From: an uncultured Lachnospiraceae bacterium
GTDB lineage: Bacteria > Bacillota > Clostridia > Lachnospirales > Lachnospiraceae
Assembly (NCBI GenBank): GCA_944380185.1
Contig: CALWGV010000091.1
Span: 1-64,000 of the forward strand
Length of the DNA: 64,000 nt
Direction of reading: 5' to 3'
Positions 19,383 through 27,624 of this stretch are shown here, in pieces. Position numbers and translations under genes: made by a program. Each line of letters opens with the position of its first letter. Positions within the stretch are counted from its first letter, which is position 1. The notes below the pieces were generated by a model. That model saw only the letters and a program-made list of their open reading frames with translations. It made no database searches and was not told the DNA's origin.

Positions 19383-22007
19383 ATGGCAAAATGGGTTTAC
19401 TTGTTTAAAGAAGGAAATGCCGGCATGCGCAACCTTCTGGGCGGAAAAGGAGCCAATCTGGCGGAGATGACCAATCTTGGTCTTCCGATTCCCCAGGGCT
19501 TTACCGTCACTACAGAGGCATGCACCGATTATTACAACAATGGCAAGCAGATTTCCGAGGAGATTCAGGGACAGATTTTTGATGCATTGAAGACATTGGA
19601 AGAGCTTCAGGGGAAAAAGTTCGGCGACACGGAGGACCCGCTTCTGGTGTCTGTTCGTTCCGGCGCCCGCGCGTCCATGCCCGGTATGATGGATACGATC
19701 CTGAATCTGGGTCTGAACGATGTGGCTGTGGAAGGTTTCGCCAGAAAGACTGGCAATCCCAGATTTGCCTATGACTCCTATAGAAGATTTATCCAGATGT
19801 TTTCCGATGTGGTAATGGAGGTATCCAAATCCGAGTTTGAAAAGATCATCGATGAGATGAAAGAGGCCAAGGGCGTCCACTACGATACGGAGCTGACTGC
19901 CGATGACCTGAAGGAGCTGATTGTTCGCTTTAAGGCGATGTATAAGGAAGCCATGCATGGGGAAGAGTTTCCTCAGGATCCCAAGGTCCAGCTGATGGAG
20001 GCGGTAAAAGCCGTTTTCCGTTCCTGGGACAACCCCCGGGCCATCGTATACCGCAGGATGAACGATATCCCCGGCGATTGGGGCACGGCTGTCAATGTGC
20101 AGGCCATGGTGTTCGGCAACATGGGAGACACCTCCGGCACCGGCGTGGCCTTTACCCGCAATCCCGCCACCGGTGAAAAGGGCATTTTCGGCGAATATCT
20201 GATCAATGCCCAGGGCGAAGACGTGGTGGCCGGCGTGCGCACTCCTAATCCGATCAGCAGACTTGCCGAGGATCTGCCGGAGTGCTATAAGGAATTTATG
20301 GATCTGGCCATGAAGCTGGAAGACCATTCCCGCGATATGCAGGATATGGAGTTTACGATCCAGGAGGGCAAGCTTTACTTCCTGCAGACCAGAAGCGGCA
20401 AGAGAACGGCTCCCGCCGCGATCAAGATTGCCTGTGATCTGGTGGATGAAGGAAAGATCACTCCTGAGGAGGCAGTGTGCAGAATCGAGGCCAAGAGTCT
20501 GGATCAGCTGCTGCATCCCACCTTTGATCCCGAAGCCCTGAAGGCCGGGCAGGTAATCGGCAGTGCACTGCCTGCCTCTCCTGGCGCTGCGGCCGGGCAG
20601 GTATATTTCTCCGCTGAAGATGCCAAGGCGGCCCATGAGAAGGGCGCCAGAGTTATTCTGGTGCGTCTGGAGACCTCCCCTGAGGATATCGAGGGCATGC
20701 ATGCTGCCGAGGGTGTGCTGACGGTGCGCGGAGGCATGACTTCTCACGCTGCTGTTGTGGCCCGCGGTATGGGCACCTGCTGCGTATCCGGCTGCGGAGA
20801 AATCAAGATCGACGAGGAAGCCAAGGTATTTGAGCTGGGCGGCGAGACCTTCCATGAGGGCGATTATATTTCTCTGGACGGCTCCACCGGTAAGATTTAC
20901 AAGGGCGACATTAAGACCGTGGAGGCTTCCGTGGGCGGCGATTTCGGCCGGATTATGGCCTGGGCTGATCAGTTCCGCACGCTGCGGGTGCGCACCAATG
21001 CGGACAATCCCACCGATACCCGCAATGCGGTCCGTCTGGGCGCCGAGGGCATTGGTCTGTGCCGCACGGAGCATATGTTCTTTGAGCCGGAGAGGATTCC
21101 GAAGATCCGCAAGATGATCCTGTCTGAGACGGTGGAGGCCAGAGAGGCTGCCCTGGCCGAGCTGCTGCCCTTCCAGAAGGCTGACTTCAAGGCTATGTAC
21201 GAGGCTTTGGAAGGCAGACCGATGACGGTCCGCTATCTGGATCCGCCGCTGCATGAGTTTGTACCTACCACCGACGAGGAGATTGCCGCTTTGGCTAAGG
21301 ATATGGGGCTTACCGTAGAGCATGTAAAGGCTACCTGCGACGCCCTGCATGAGTTCAACCCGATGATGGGCCACAGAGGCTGCCGTCTGGCCGTCACCTA
21401 TCCGGAGATCGCCAAGATGCAGACCCGCGCCGTTATGGAGGCTGCCATCGAGGTGAAGAATGAGAAGGGCTATGACATCGTGCCCGAGATCATGATTCCT
21501 CTGGTAGGCGAGAAGAAAGAGCTGAAGTTCGTCAAGGACATCGTGGTGGAAGTAGCCGAGCAGGTGAAAAAAGAATATGGCTCCGATATGCAGTACCATA
21601 TCGGCACGATGATCGAGATCCCCCGCGCGGCTCTGCTGGCTGACGAGATCGCCGAGGAGGCTGAGTTCTTCTCCTTCGGCACCAACGATCTGACCCAGAT
21701 GACCTTCGGCTTCTCCCGCGATGACGCCGGCAAGTTCTTAGATGCTTACTATAAGGCCAAGATCTATGAGTCCGATCCTTTTGCCAGATTGGATCAGGCG
21801 GGCGTAGGACAGCTGGTCAAGATGGCTGCTGAGAAAGGCCGGGCTACCCGTCCGGATCTGAAGTTGGGCATCTGCGGTGAGCATGGCGGAGATCCTTCCA
21901 CCATCGAGTTCTGCAACAGGATCGGCCTGAACTATGTGTCCTGCTCGCCTTTCCGCGTGCCGATTGCAAGGCTGGCAGCTGCACAGGCGGCGATTAACCA
22001 GAAATAA
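19383..22007 (+). CDS. ppdK: Pyruvate, phosphate dikinase
   Basis: An 874-residue PPDK, the normal size, which interconverts pyruvate + ATP + Pi and PEP + AMP + PPi. In Clostridia it commonly works in the glycolytic direction. The N-terminal ATP-grasp region begins WVYLFKEGNAGMRNLLGGKG. The central swivelling domain has the phospho-histidine in GGMTSHAAVVARGMGTC. The C-terminal PEP-binding barrel ends with LGICGEHGGDP, which holds the catalytic cysteine. The start follows AGGAGGG. The gene is monocistronic, with a terminator on each side. Codon use is strongly biased, as expected for a highly expressed gene. Confidence 0.97.
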   Translation: MAKWVYLFKEGNAGMRNLLGGKGANLAEMTNLGLPIPQGFTVTTEACTDYYNNGKQISEEIQGQIFDALKTLEELQGKKFGDTEDPLLVSVRSGARASMPGMMDTILNLGLNDVAVEGFARKTGNPRFAYDSYRRFIQMFSDVVMEVSKSEFEKIIDEMKEAKGVHYDTELTADDLKELIVRFKAMYKEAMHGEEFPQDPKVQLMEAVKAVFRSWDNPRAIVYRRMNDIPGDWGTAVNVQAMVFGNMGDTSGTGVAFTRNPATGEKGIFGEYLINAQGEDVVAGVRTPNPISRLAEDLPECYKEFMDLAMKLEDHSRDMQDMEFTIQEGKLYFLQTRSGKRTAPAAIKIACDLVDEGKITPEEAVCRIEAKSLDQLLHPTFDPEALKAGQVIGSALPASPGAAAGQVYFSAEDAKAAHEKGARVILVRLETSPEDIEGMHAAEGVLTVRGGMTSHAAVVARGMGTCCVSGCGEIKIDEEAKVFELGGETFHEGDYISLDGSTGKIYKGDIKTVEASVGGDFGRIMAWADQFRTLRVRTNADNPTDTRNAVRLGAEGIGLCRTEHMFFEPERIPKIRKMILSETVEAREAALAELLPFQKADFKAMYEALEGRPMTVRYLDPPLHEFVPTTDEEIAALAKDMGLTVEHVKATCDALHEFNPMMGHRGCRLAVTYPEIAKMQTRAVMEAAIEVKNEKGYDIVPEIMIPLVGEKKELKFVKDIVVEVAEQVKKEYGSDMQYHIGTMIEIPRAALLADEIAEEAEFFSFGTNDLTQMTFGFSRDDAGKFLDAYYKAKIYESDPFARLDQAGVGQLVKMAAEKGRATRPDLKLGICGEHGGDPSTIEFCNRIGLNYVSCSPFRVPIARLAAAQAAINQK

Positions 22008-22053
22008 GAAAGACAAGCCGATTTCTATCAGGAGAAAATAGAATAGACTTATC

Positions 22054-22099
22054 AAAAGGGTGCCCCGAGTCAGTTATGACTTTTGGGACACCCTTTTTT
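22054..22099 (+). terminator. Intrinsic terminator after ppdK
   Basis: AAAAGGGTG (22054-22062) pairs with CACCCTTTT (22089-22097), followed by TT. Confidence 0.8.
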
Positions 22100-22153
22100 G
22101 CCCGAAGGCCATATCCTCGTGATAATGCCGGATTTATGCCGCGGGATAATGGA

Positions 22154-22754
22154 TTAAAAAAGCTTGGCGATGGCAGAGACCATCTCCTTGAGGTTTGTCT
22201 GTGTCGTGTTAATGCAAAGATCAAAATTTAATTTGTCGCCCCATGGATGGCCGGTATAGAACTCATAATACTTGGCGCGTTTTTTGTCGATCCCGGAGAT
22301 TTTCTGCCGCAGTTCTTTGTCGGAGAGATTTTCATCCTCCGGGCCTTTTTCACGGCAGCGTGTGATTTTGCTCTCCATGTCTGCGTAGACAAAAATGCGG
22401 AAAGGTTTATGCTCTTTTAAAATATGATCGGCACAGCGTCCGACAATGATGCAGTCGGACTTGGAGGCCAGTTCTGTAATAATCCGCGCCTGCTCCTGAT
22501 ATACCGTCATTGTCTGGTCAAAAGCCGGGTTTCCCAGGGCATAAAAGCTGCGCCCGATGTGGATGGGGGAAAGAAAACGAGGGCCGATGTTCCACGATCG
22601 CCTGGACATATTGCTCAGACAGAGATGTTCTCTTAGAAATTTCGCGGATAATTTCCTGATCATAATAGGCAAATCCTAATTTTTCGGACAAACGCCGGCC
22701 AAATTCCCGGCCGCCGCTTCCAAATTCGCGTCCAATGGTGATAATCTTATTCAT
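22154..22754 (-). pseudogene. Cytidylate kinase-like family protein, frameshifted
   Basis: The first frame starts MNKIITIGREFGSGGREFG (P-loop-like GREFGSGG) and continues through LGFAYYDQEIIREISKRT to IVEHRPSFSF. After that the family sequence continues in another frame as PIHIGRSFYALGNPAFDQ and IIVGRCADHILKEH, ending at 22154. The two join if one base is removed from the five-C run on the minus strand (plus-strand G run 22565-22569). Rejoined, the protein would be about 200 residues, the normal length for these Cmk-like kinases of unknown substrate. Sequencing error, phase variation and true inactivation are all possible. The start overlaps the MATE gene by eight bases. Confidence 0.75.
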
Positions 22755-24093
22755 GGGCTTCTTTCCTTTCTGTTGATAATTGTTTTGTATAACGAGTGAT
22801 CATGCACACGACATAAATGGCCACGAACAGTTCGGTAAGAGGCATGGCAAACCAGATTGAATTTGCCCCGGTCACTGCCGGCAGCAGTAAAATCAAAATG
22901 CCGCTGATAACCAACCCGCGCGAAATGGAGACGACGAAGGCGGCCCTAGGCTTCATGACAGCCTGGAAGTAATAGGTAGAAAAAATATTGAGCGGCATCA
23001 AAAGGAAAGACAGACCGTATTTCCGGACAATCATCGGGGCGATCTGCAAAATCTCCTCGGTGGGCGCCATAAAAAGATGAATGAACTGGTTGGGGATCAG
23101 GAGACATAGCAGGGTCCAGACAATGCCGAAAAAGGTTGTTGTTCCAATGGCATACCGCAAAGTCTGGCGAATGCGCTCTCCTTTTCCTGCCCCAAAGTTT
23201 GTGGAGATAATCGGCTGGGATGCCTGCCCGACGCTGTAGGCGCAGCACTGTACAAAGGTACTGATATTGACAATTACGCCGTATATGGAGAGGGCGTTGG
23301 TGCCCAGATAAGCCATGATCTGGCGGTTAAATAAAATGGTCAGGATTCCCATGGCGATATCAATGAAGAATGTGGAAAAACCAGTGACCGAAATCTCCCG
23401 GAATTTGCGGAGCAGGTTGGTGGAACGAACCAGCCGCAGGGTATTTTTCTTTGTGAAGAAGTGGGACAGCATGACGATGATGGAAATTACCGTGCCGATG
23501 GCCGTGGCAAGTCCGGCGCCGAATGCTCCCATATCACAGGTGAAAACAAAAAAATAATCGCCGAATACATTAAAGATTCCGCCGGCCAGAACGCCCGCCG
23601 TGGCTAGGGCAGGGTTCTTATCATTGCGCAGATAAGCCGCCAGCGTCTGTGTGAACAGAAAACAGGGGATGACGAATTTAATCGGAAGAACATATTCCCT
23701 GGCTAAAGTCAGGGTGCCTCCTTCCGCACCGAAAAATTGCAGCAGAGGCCGGTCAAAAAAGACAATGACAAGCCATGCGATTACGGCGAGGATGGCTGAA
23801 CCGATGATGGAAACGGTAAAGTATTCGTTGGATCGGCCCGTTTGATCCTCTCCCTTTCCCCGGATCGTACTAAACAGTACGGAGCCGCCGATTCCCATCA
23901 AAAGGCCCAGGCTGTAAATGATGTTCCAGATGGGAGCAACGACCGCCAGAGCCGCCGTGCCTTCCGGACCATGATACTGCCCCACCATGGCCATATCCAC
24001 AATGGAGTAGATGGAAGTAACCAGGGCACTGCCAAAAGCAGCGGCAAGATATCGGAAGTAAAGTGTTTTGATTTTGCCGGTTAAAAAGTTCAT
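22747..24093 (-). CDS. MATE family efflux transporter
   Basis: A 448-residue membrane protein with about twelve helices in two homologous halves. The first half includes YSIVDMAMVGQYHGPEGTAA and the second IYGVIVNISTFVQCCAYSVGQASQP. These match the NorM/DinF-like MATE fold, which exports cationic drugs or metabolites using a sodium or proton gradient. Its leader holds a promoter, a short open reading frame and a strong terminator ending close to the start codon, so expression is probably controlled by attenuation. The downstream kinase-like gene overlaps it and should be co-transcribed. The substrate is unknown. Confidence 0.9.
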   Translation of the reverse strand: MNFLTGKIKTLYFRYLAAAFGSALVTSIYSIVDMAMVGQYHGPEGTAALAVVAPIWNIIYSLGLLMGIGGSVLFSTIRGKGEDQTGRSNEYFTVSIIGSAILAVIAWLVIVFFDRPLLQFFGAEGGTLTLAREYVLPIKFVIPCFLFTQTLAAYLRNDKNPALATAGVLAGGIFNVFGDYFFVFTCDMGAFGAGLATAIGTVISIIVMLSHFFTKKNTLRLVRSTNLLRKFREISVTGFSTFFIDIAMGILTILFNRQIMAYLGTNALSIYGVIVNISTFVQCCAYSVGQASQPIISTNFGAGKGERIRQTLRYAIGTTTFFGIVWTLLCLLIPNQFIHLFMAPTEEILQIAPMIVRKYGLSFLLMPLNIFSTYYFQAVMKPRAAFVVSISRGLVISGILILLLPAVTGANSIWFAMPLTELFVAIYVVCMITRYTKQLSTERKEAHE

Positions 24094-24097
24094 TTTG

Positions 24098-24178
24098 CTA
24101 AGTCCTCCTTAAAAATGAAAAAGGAGCTGGATAAAAAAGTACAGACATTTCAGTCCGTGCCTTTATCCAGCTCCTCAT
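24098..24178 (-). CDS. Putative 26-residue leader peptide of the MATE gene
   Basis: An ATG at 24178, preceded by CGGTGGAA, opens MRSWIKARTEMSVLFYPAPF and ends with SFLRRT at a TAG only four bases before the MATE start codon. The frame runs through the whole terminator hairpin (24123-24174) and through the MATE ribosome site (AAGGAGG). A ribosome translating it would open the hairpin. The coding status is inferred from position only. Confidence 0.45.
   Translation of the reverse strand: MRSWIKARTEMSVLFYPAPFSFLRRT
24115..24174 (-). terminator. Attenuator hairpin in the MATE leader
   Basis: GGAGCTGGATAAA (24123-24135) and TTTATCCAGCTCC (24162-24174) form a perfect 13-bp stem. Inside it, ACGGAC and GTCTGT can form a smaller stem. 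On the minus strand the stem is followed by TTTTTCATTTTT, directly before the MATE ribosome site. Confidence 0.8.
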
Positions 24179-24215
24179 TTCCACCGAATGATTTACCCTC
24201 CGGGCAAGTGTATTC

Positions 24216-24244
24216 AATCTAACATATTTTTTTCTGTGTGTCAA
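24216..24244 (-). promoter_or_regulatory. Promoter of the MATE leader
   Basis: Minus-strand TTGACA (24239-24244) and TAGATT (24216-24221), 17-bp spacer, upstream of the leader peptide and attenuator. Confidence 0.65.
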
Positions 24245-24397
24245 GGAAAACTGGTGACAGAAATGTAAGAATTCGGCCATAAAATGTAAGCCGATTCGAT
24301 GGCCTGCTTTTTTTCTTTCTGCTACAATAGTCTCGTAATCGAAATTGAGATCGAATTCGATCAGAAAAATAATCGGACTGGTAAGGAGGAATAATCG

Positions 24398-25162
24398 ATG
24401 AGCATACTGGAGGTGAGCGGCCTGAAGAAGACCTACGTGACCCGTCTGGGGGCCAATCGGGTGCAGGCCCTGAAAAATATAAATTTCAGTGTGGAGCAGG
24501 GTGAATACGTGGCAATCATGGGCGAATCCGGTTCCGGCAAGACCACGCTTCTCAATATTTTAGCTGCCCTGGATAAGCCCACCGGCGGACAGGTGGTCCT
24601 GGACGGCAGAAATCTGGCTGGAATACGGGATTCGGAGATATCGGCTTTTCGCCGGGACAATCTGGGCTTTGTCTTCCAGGATTTCAACCTGTTAGACACC
24701 TTTTCCCTGGAGGACAATATCTGCCTTCCGCTCGTGCTGGCGGGAAAAACCTATCAGGAGATGGCGCGCCGGCTCACGCCTTTGGCGGATCGGCTGGGGA
24801 TAGGAGATATCCTGAAAAAATACCCCTACGAGGTGAGCGGCGGACAGAAGCAGAGGGCGGCGGTTGCCAGGGCCCTGATCACCGGGCCTAAGCTGGTGCT
24901 GGCCGACGAGCCCACCGGGGCATTGGATTCCCGGGCCACCGACGAGCTTCTCACCCTGTTCGGGCAGATCAATGAGAGCGGACAGACGATCCTGATGGTG
25001 ACCCATTCGGTGAAGGCGGCCAGCCATGCCGGCAGGGTTCTCTTTATCAAGGACGGAGAGCTGTTCCACCAGGTTTATCGGGGGACGATGACGAACGAAC
25101 AGCTGTATCAGAAGATATCTGATGTGCTGACTATGCTTGCGACAGGTGGTGAGCTGCAATGA
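24398..25162 (+). CDS. BceA-type ABC transporter ATP-binding protein
   Basis: A 254-residue ATPase with Walker A GESGSGKTT, a Q-loop in GFVFQDFNLLDTF, signature VSGGQKQR and Walker B VLADEPTGALD. The FQDFNLLDTFSLEDNICLP stretch is typical of the MacB/BceA group, which pairs with large FtsX-like permeases in peptide antibiotic sensing and resistance. The start follows AAGGAGG. It overlaps the permease gene by four bases. No BceRS-type two-component genes lie next to it, which is unusual for this family. Confidence 0.93.
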   Translation: MSILEVSGLKKTYVTRLGANRVQALKNINFSVEQGEYVAIMGESGSGKTTLLNILAALDKPTGGQVVLDGRNLAGIRDSEISAFRRDNLGFVFQDFNLLDTFSLEDNICLPLVLAGKTYQEMARRLTPLADRLGIGDILKKYPYEVSGGQKQRAAVARALITGPKLVLADEPTGALDSRATDELLTLFGQINESGQTILMVTHSVKAASHAGRVLFIKDGELFHQVYRGTMTNEQLYQKISDVLTMLATGGELQ

Positions 25163-27228
25163 GAAAAGGAATTTATCGCAGACTGGCCCGGATGGGCATT
25201 CAGAAAAACAAAAAACTCTATACACCTTATATCCTGACCTGCATCGGAATGGCGATGATGTTCTATATCATCCTTTTTTTAAGCATCAGCCCTGCGGTGC
25301 GCGGGATGGCCGGAGGAGATACGATGCAGCTGATCCTGCGCCTAGGCTGTTATGTAATGGGATTTTTTGCCCTTATCTTCCTGTTCTACACCAATTCCTT
25401 CCTGATGCGCAGGAGGAAAAAGGAATTCGGCCTCTATAATATCCTGGGGATGGGGAAGAAAAACCTGGCCGCGGTCATGTTCTGGGAGACGGTGTATGTG
25501 GCGGTTCTCTCCCTGACGGCCGGGCTTCTGGCCGGGATTCTTCTGTCAAAGCTGGCGGAACTGTGCATGTTTCGGATCCTGGGGGAGACGGCCTCCTTTA
25601 CTCTTTCGGTGGAGTGGGGAGCTGTGCGGGGAACCCTTCTTCTCTTTGCCGTGATCTTCCTTTTGCTGCTGGCAAACAGCCTGCGCCAGATTCAGCTGCA
25701 GAATCCCATCGCCCTGCTTCGCAGCGAGAACGTGGGGGAGAAGCCGCCTAAGGCCAACTGGCTTTTTGCTGTTCTGGGAGCTGTGCTGCTGGCGGCTGCC
25801 TATTATATCGCGGTGACCATCGACGATACGGTGACGGCTTTGTTTGTCTTCTTCGGAGCGGTGATTCTGGTCATTATTGCCACCTATCTGCTTTTTATCT
25901 CCGGATCAGTGACGGTCTGCCGTTTTTTGCAGAAGAGGAAAAACTATTATTATAAAACCAGTCATTTCGTCTCGGTGTCCTCCATGGTTTACCGGATGAA
26001 GAGAAACGGTGCAGGACTGGCGTCCATCTGTATCCTGTGCACGATGGTGCTGGTGATGGTATCCTCCACGGTCTGCCTGTATGTGGGAGCCGAGGACAGC
26101 CTGCGCACTCGCTATCCCCGTCATATTAACCTGGATGTGACCTTGGAGGAGCCGGCGCAGTTTTATTCCGATGAGGTGCAGGCCCTCCGGTCGGAGGCGG
26201 CAGATGTGGTATCCGGGCAGGGAGCGGAGCTCTACAATGTCCTGGACTACCGGGTGGCGGGCTTTGCCGGTTTCGTGACGGACGGCCGCGCCTGGACGAT
26301 GAACGAATCCCAGTACAACAGCACGGAGCCGGGAGCCTATGCCGACGCCTGGCAGATCTTTCTGGTGTCCATCGAGGACTACAACCGGCTGATGGGGGAG
26401 AATGAAACCCTGAATGAGGGGGAGGTGCTGCTGTACACCACCAGAGGCGAGAACTATCCGGGAGACACCATCGCCATCGGCAACGGTGAGCCCTATATAA
26501 TTAAGGAAAAAGTGGATGATTTTGCCAACAACGGCGTAGACTCCATGCAGATTATCCCGTCGCTCTACATCTTTGTTCCCCATTTTGAAGAGCTGGCAGG
26601 CCAGCTCACCGAACTTCTGGGTGTGGGAGAGACGACGGCTGCCGGGACGGATGTGGTCAGTCTTCATTGGTTTTACGGTTTTGATCTGTCCTGCGACCAG
26701 CAGACCCAGGTAGATATCACGATGGCCATCGAGGACGAGATCCTGCCGGCTTATGAGAGCCGGACCGGCTGCTCGGTGCTCTGTGAGGGAGCACTGATGA
26801 AGAGGACGGACTACTATGCCCTCTACGGCGGCCTGTTTTTCCTGGGCGTACTGTTGGGCATTGTTTTCCTGCTGGCGGCAGTGCTGATTATCTACTACAA
26901 GCAGGTTTCGGAGGGTTACGAGGATCAGTCCCGGTTTGCCATCATGCAGAAGGTGGGCATGACCCACCGGGAGATTTGGAAGAGTGTCAACTCCCAGGTG
27001 CTGACCGTATTCTTCCTGCCGGTGCTGACGGCGGGCCTCCACCTGGCCTTCGCCTTCCCTCTGATTTCCAAAATGCTGGCCCTCTTCAATGCGGTCAACA
27101 CAAGGCTGCTCATTCTGACGACGGCCATCTGCTATCTGGTGTTCGTCCTCTTCTATGTGGTGGTCTACCGGGTGACTTCGCGGGCTTATTACTCCATTGT
27201 CAGCGGCAGCAGAGAGGAGAGAGAATAG
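25159..27228 (+). CDS. BceB-type ABC transporter permease (FtsX family)
   Basis: A 689-residue permease. One membrane helix near residue 20 is followed by FtsX-type helices (about 60-310). A large extracytoplasmic domain of roughly 210 residues (about 315-545) comes next, then three C-terminal helices (ALYGGLFFLGVLLGIVFLLA onward). The TRY-like helix bundle plus this long loop is the BceB layout, in which the loop and its neighbours recognise bacitracin-like or lantibiotic-lipid complexes. The ATG overlaps the stop of the ATPase gene. Together they form a BceAB module whose target cannot be named from sequence. Confidence 0.9.
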   Translation: MRKGIYRRLARMGIQKNKKLYTPYILTCIGMAMMFYIILFLSISPAVRGMAGGDTMQLILRLGCYVMGFFALIFLFYTNSFLMRRRKKEFGLYNILGMGKKNLAAVMFWETVYVAVLSLTAGLLAGILLSKLAELCMFRILGETASFTLSVEWGAVRGTLLLFAVIFLLLLANSLRQIQLQNPIALLRSENVGEKPPKANWLFAVLGAVLLAAAYYIAVTIDDTVTALFVFFGAVILVIIATYLLFISGSVTVCRFLQKRKNYYYKTSHFVSVSSMVYRMKRNGAGLASICILCTMVLVMVSSTVCLYVGAEDSLRTRYPRHINLDVTLEEPAQFYSDEVQALRSEAADVVSGQGAELYNVLDYRVAGFAGFVTDGRAWTMNESQYNSTEPGAYADAWQIFLVSIEDYNRLMGENETLNEGEVLLYTTRGENYPGDTIAIGNGEPYIIKEKVDDFANNGVDSMQIIPSLYIFVPHFEELAGQLTELLGVGETTAAGTDVVSLHWFYGFDLSCDQQTQVDITMAIEDEILPAYESRTGCSVLCEGALMKRTDYYALYGGLFFLGVLLGIVFLLAAVLIIYYKQVSEGYEDQSRFAIMQKVGMTHREIWKSVNSQVLTVFFLPVLTAGLHLAFAFPLISKMLALFNAVNTRLLILTTAICYLVFVLFYVVVYRVTSRAYYSIVSGSREERE

Positions 27229-27437
27229 TGGCGGATACGATAACCTTCAGCGTCCGCATGGACCGAGAGCTGAAAAATCAATGCGAGGCCCTCTACGGGG
27301 AGCTGGGGATCAATCTTACCACGGCGATCAATGTCTTTCTGCGCCAGTCCCTGCGGGCGGGAGGCTTTCCCTTTGACGTCAGGCTGGGGCAGCGGGATGC
27401 AGACCAAGCCGGAAAAGAGCGGCGCAAAGAAGCATAG
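27228..27437 (+). CDS. RelB/DinJ family antitoxin, orphan
   Basis: A 69-residue protein starting at a GTG that shares one base with the permease stop codon. It begins VADTITFSVRMDRELKNQCE, a ribbon-helix-helix of the RelB/DinJ type, followed by LGINLTTAINVFLRQSLRAG, the standard second half. The tail is charged. A YafQ/RelE-type toxin normally follows, but the next 190 bases hold only a terminator for the opposite strand. It is either an orphan antitoxin or a small regulator co-expressed with the transporter. The start is fixed by the one-base overlap and the GAGAGGAGAGA in front. Confidence 0.8.
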   Translation: MADTITFSVRMDRELKNQCEALYGELGINLTTAINVFLRQSLRAGGFPFDVRLGQRDADQAGKERRKEA

Positions 27438-27499
27438 CGGGCAGCGAACAGCAAAAGGACAGCACGGGAGCAGAGCAGAACCGCATATGGCGGAGCAGA

Positions 27500-27547
27500 A
27501 AAAGGGGCAGCCGCACCTTCTTGGAAAATCATTGGTGCGGCTGCCCC
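27500..27547 (-). terminator. Intrinsic terminator of the reductase gene at 27625
   Basis: GGGGCAGCCGCACC (27504-27517) and GGTGCGGCTGCCCC (27534-27547) form a perfect 14-bp stem followed by TTTTT on the minus strand. It may also stop the plus-strand ABC/antitoxin transcript. Confidence 0.85.
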
Positions 27548-27624
27548 TCCATTTGTTCTGTTTGTACTCCTGTACGGGATATCCGCTTATATCGATCTGT
27601 TTGCAGGATTATCCCGTATGTCCT

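Noticed and set aside
19239..21599. 786-codon open frame antisense to ppdK
   Set aside because: Shadow of the strongly biased codon use of ppdK; no ribosome site and no recognisable domain, and it covers the terminator and promoter of the true gene.
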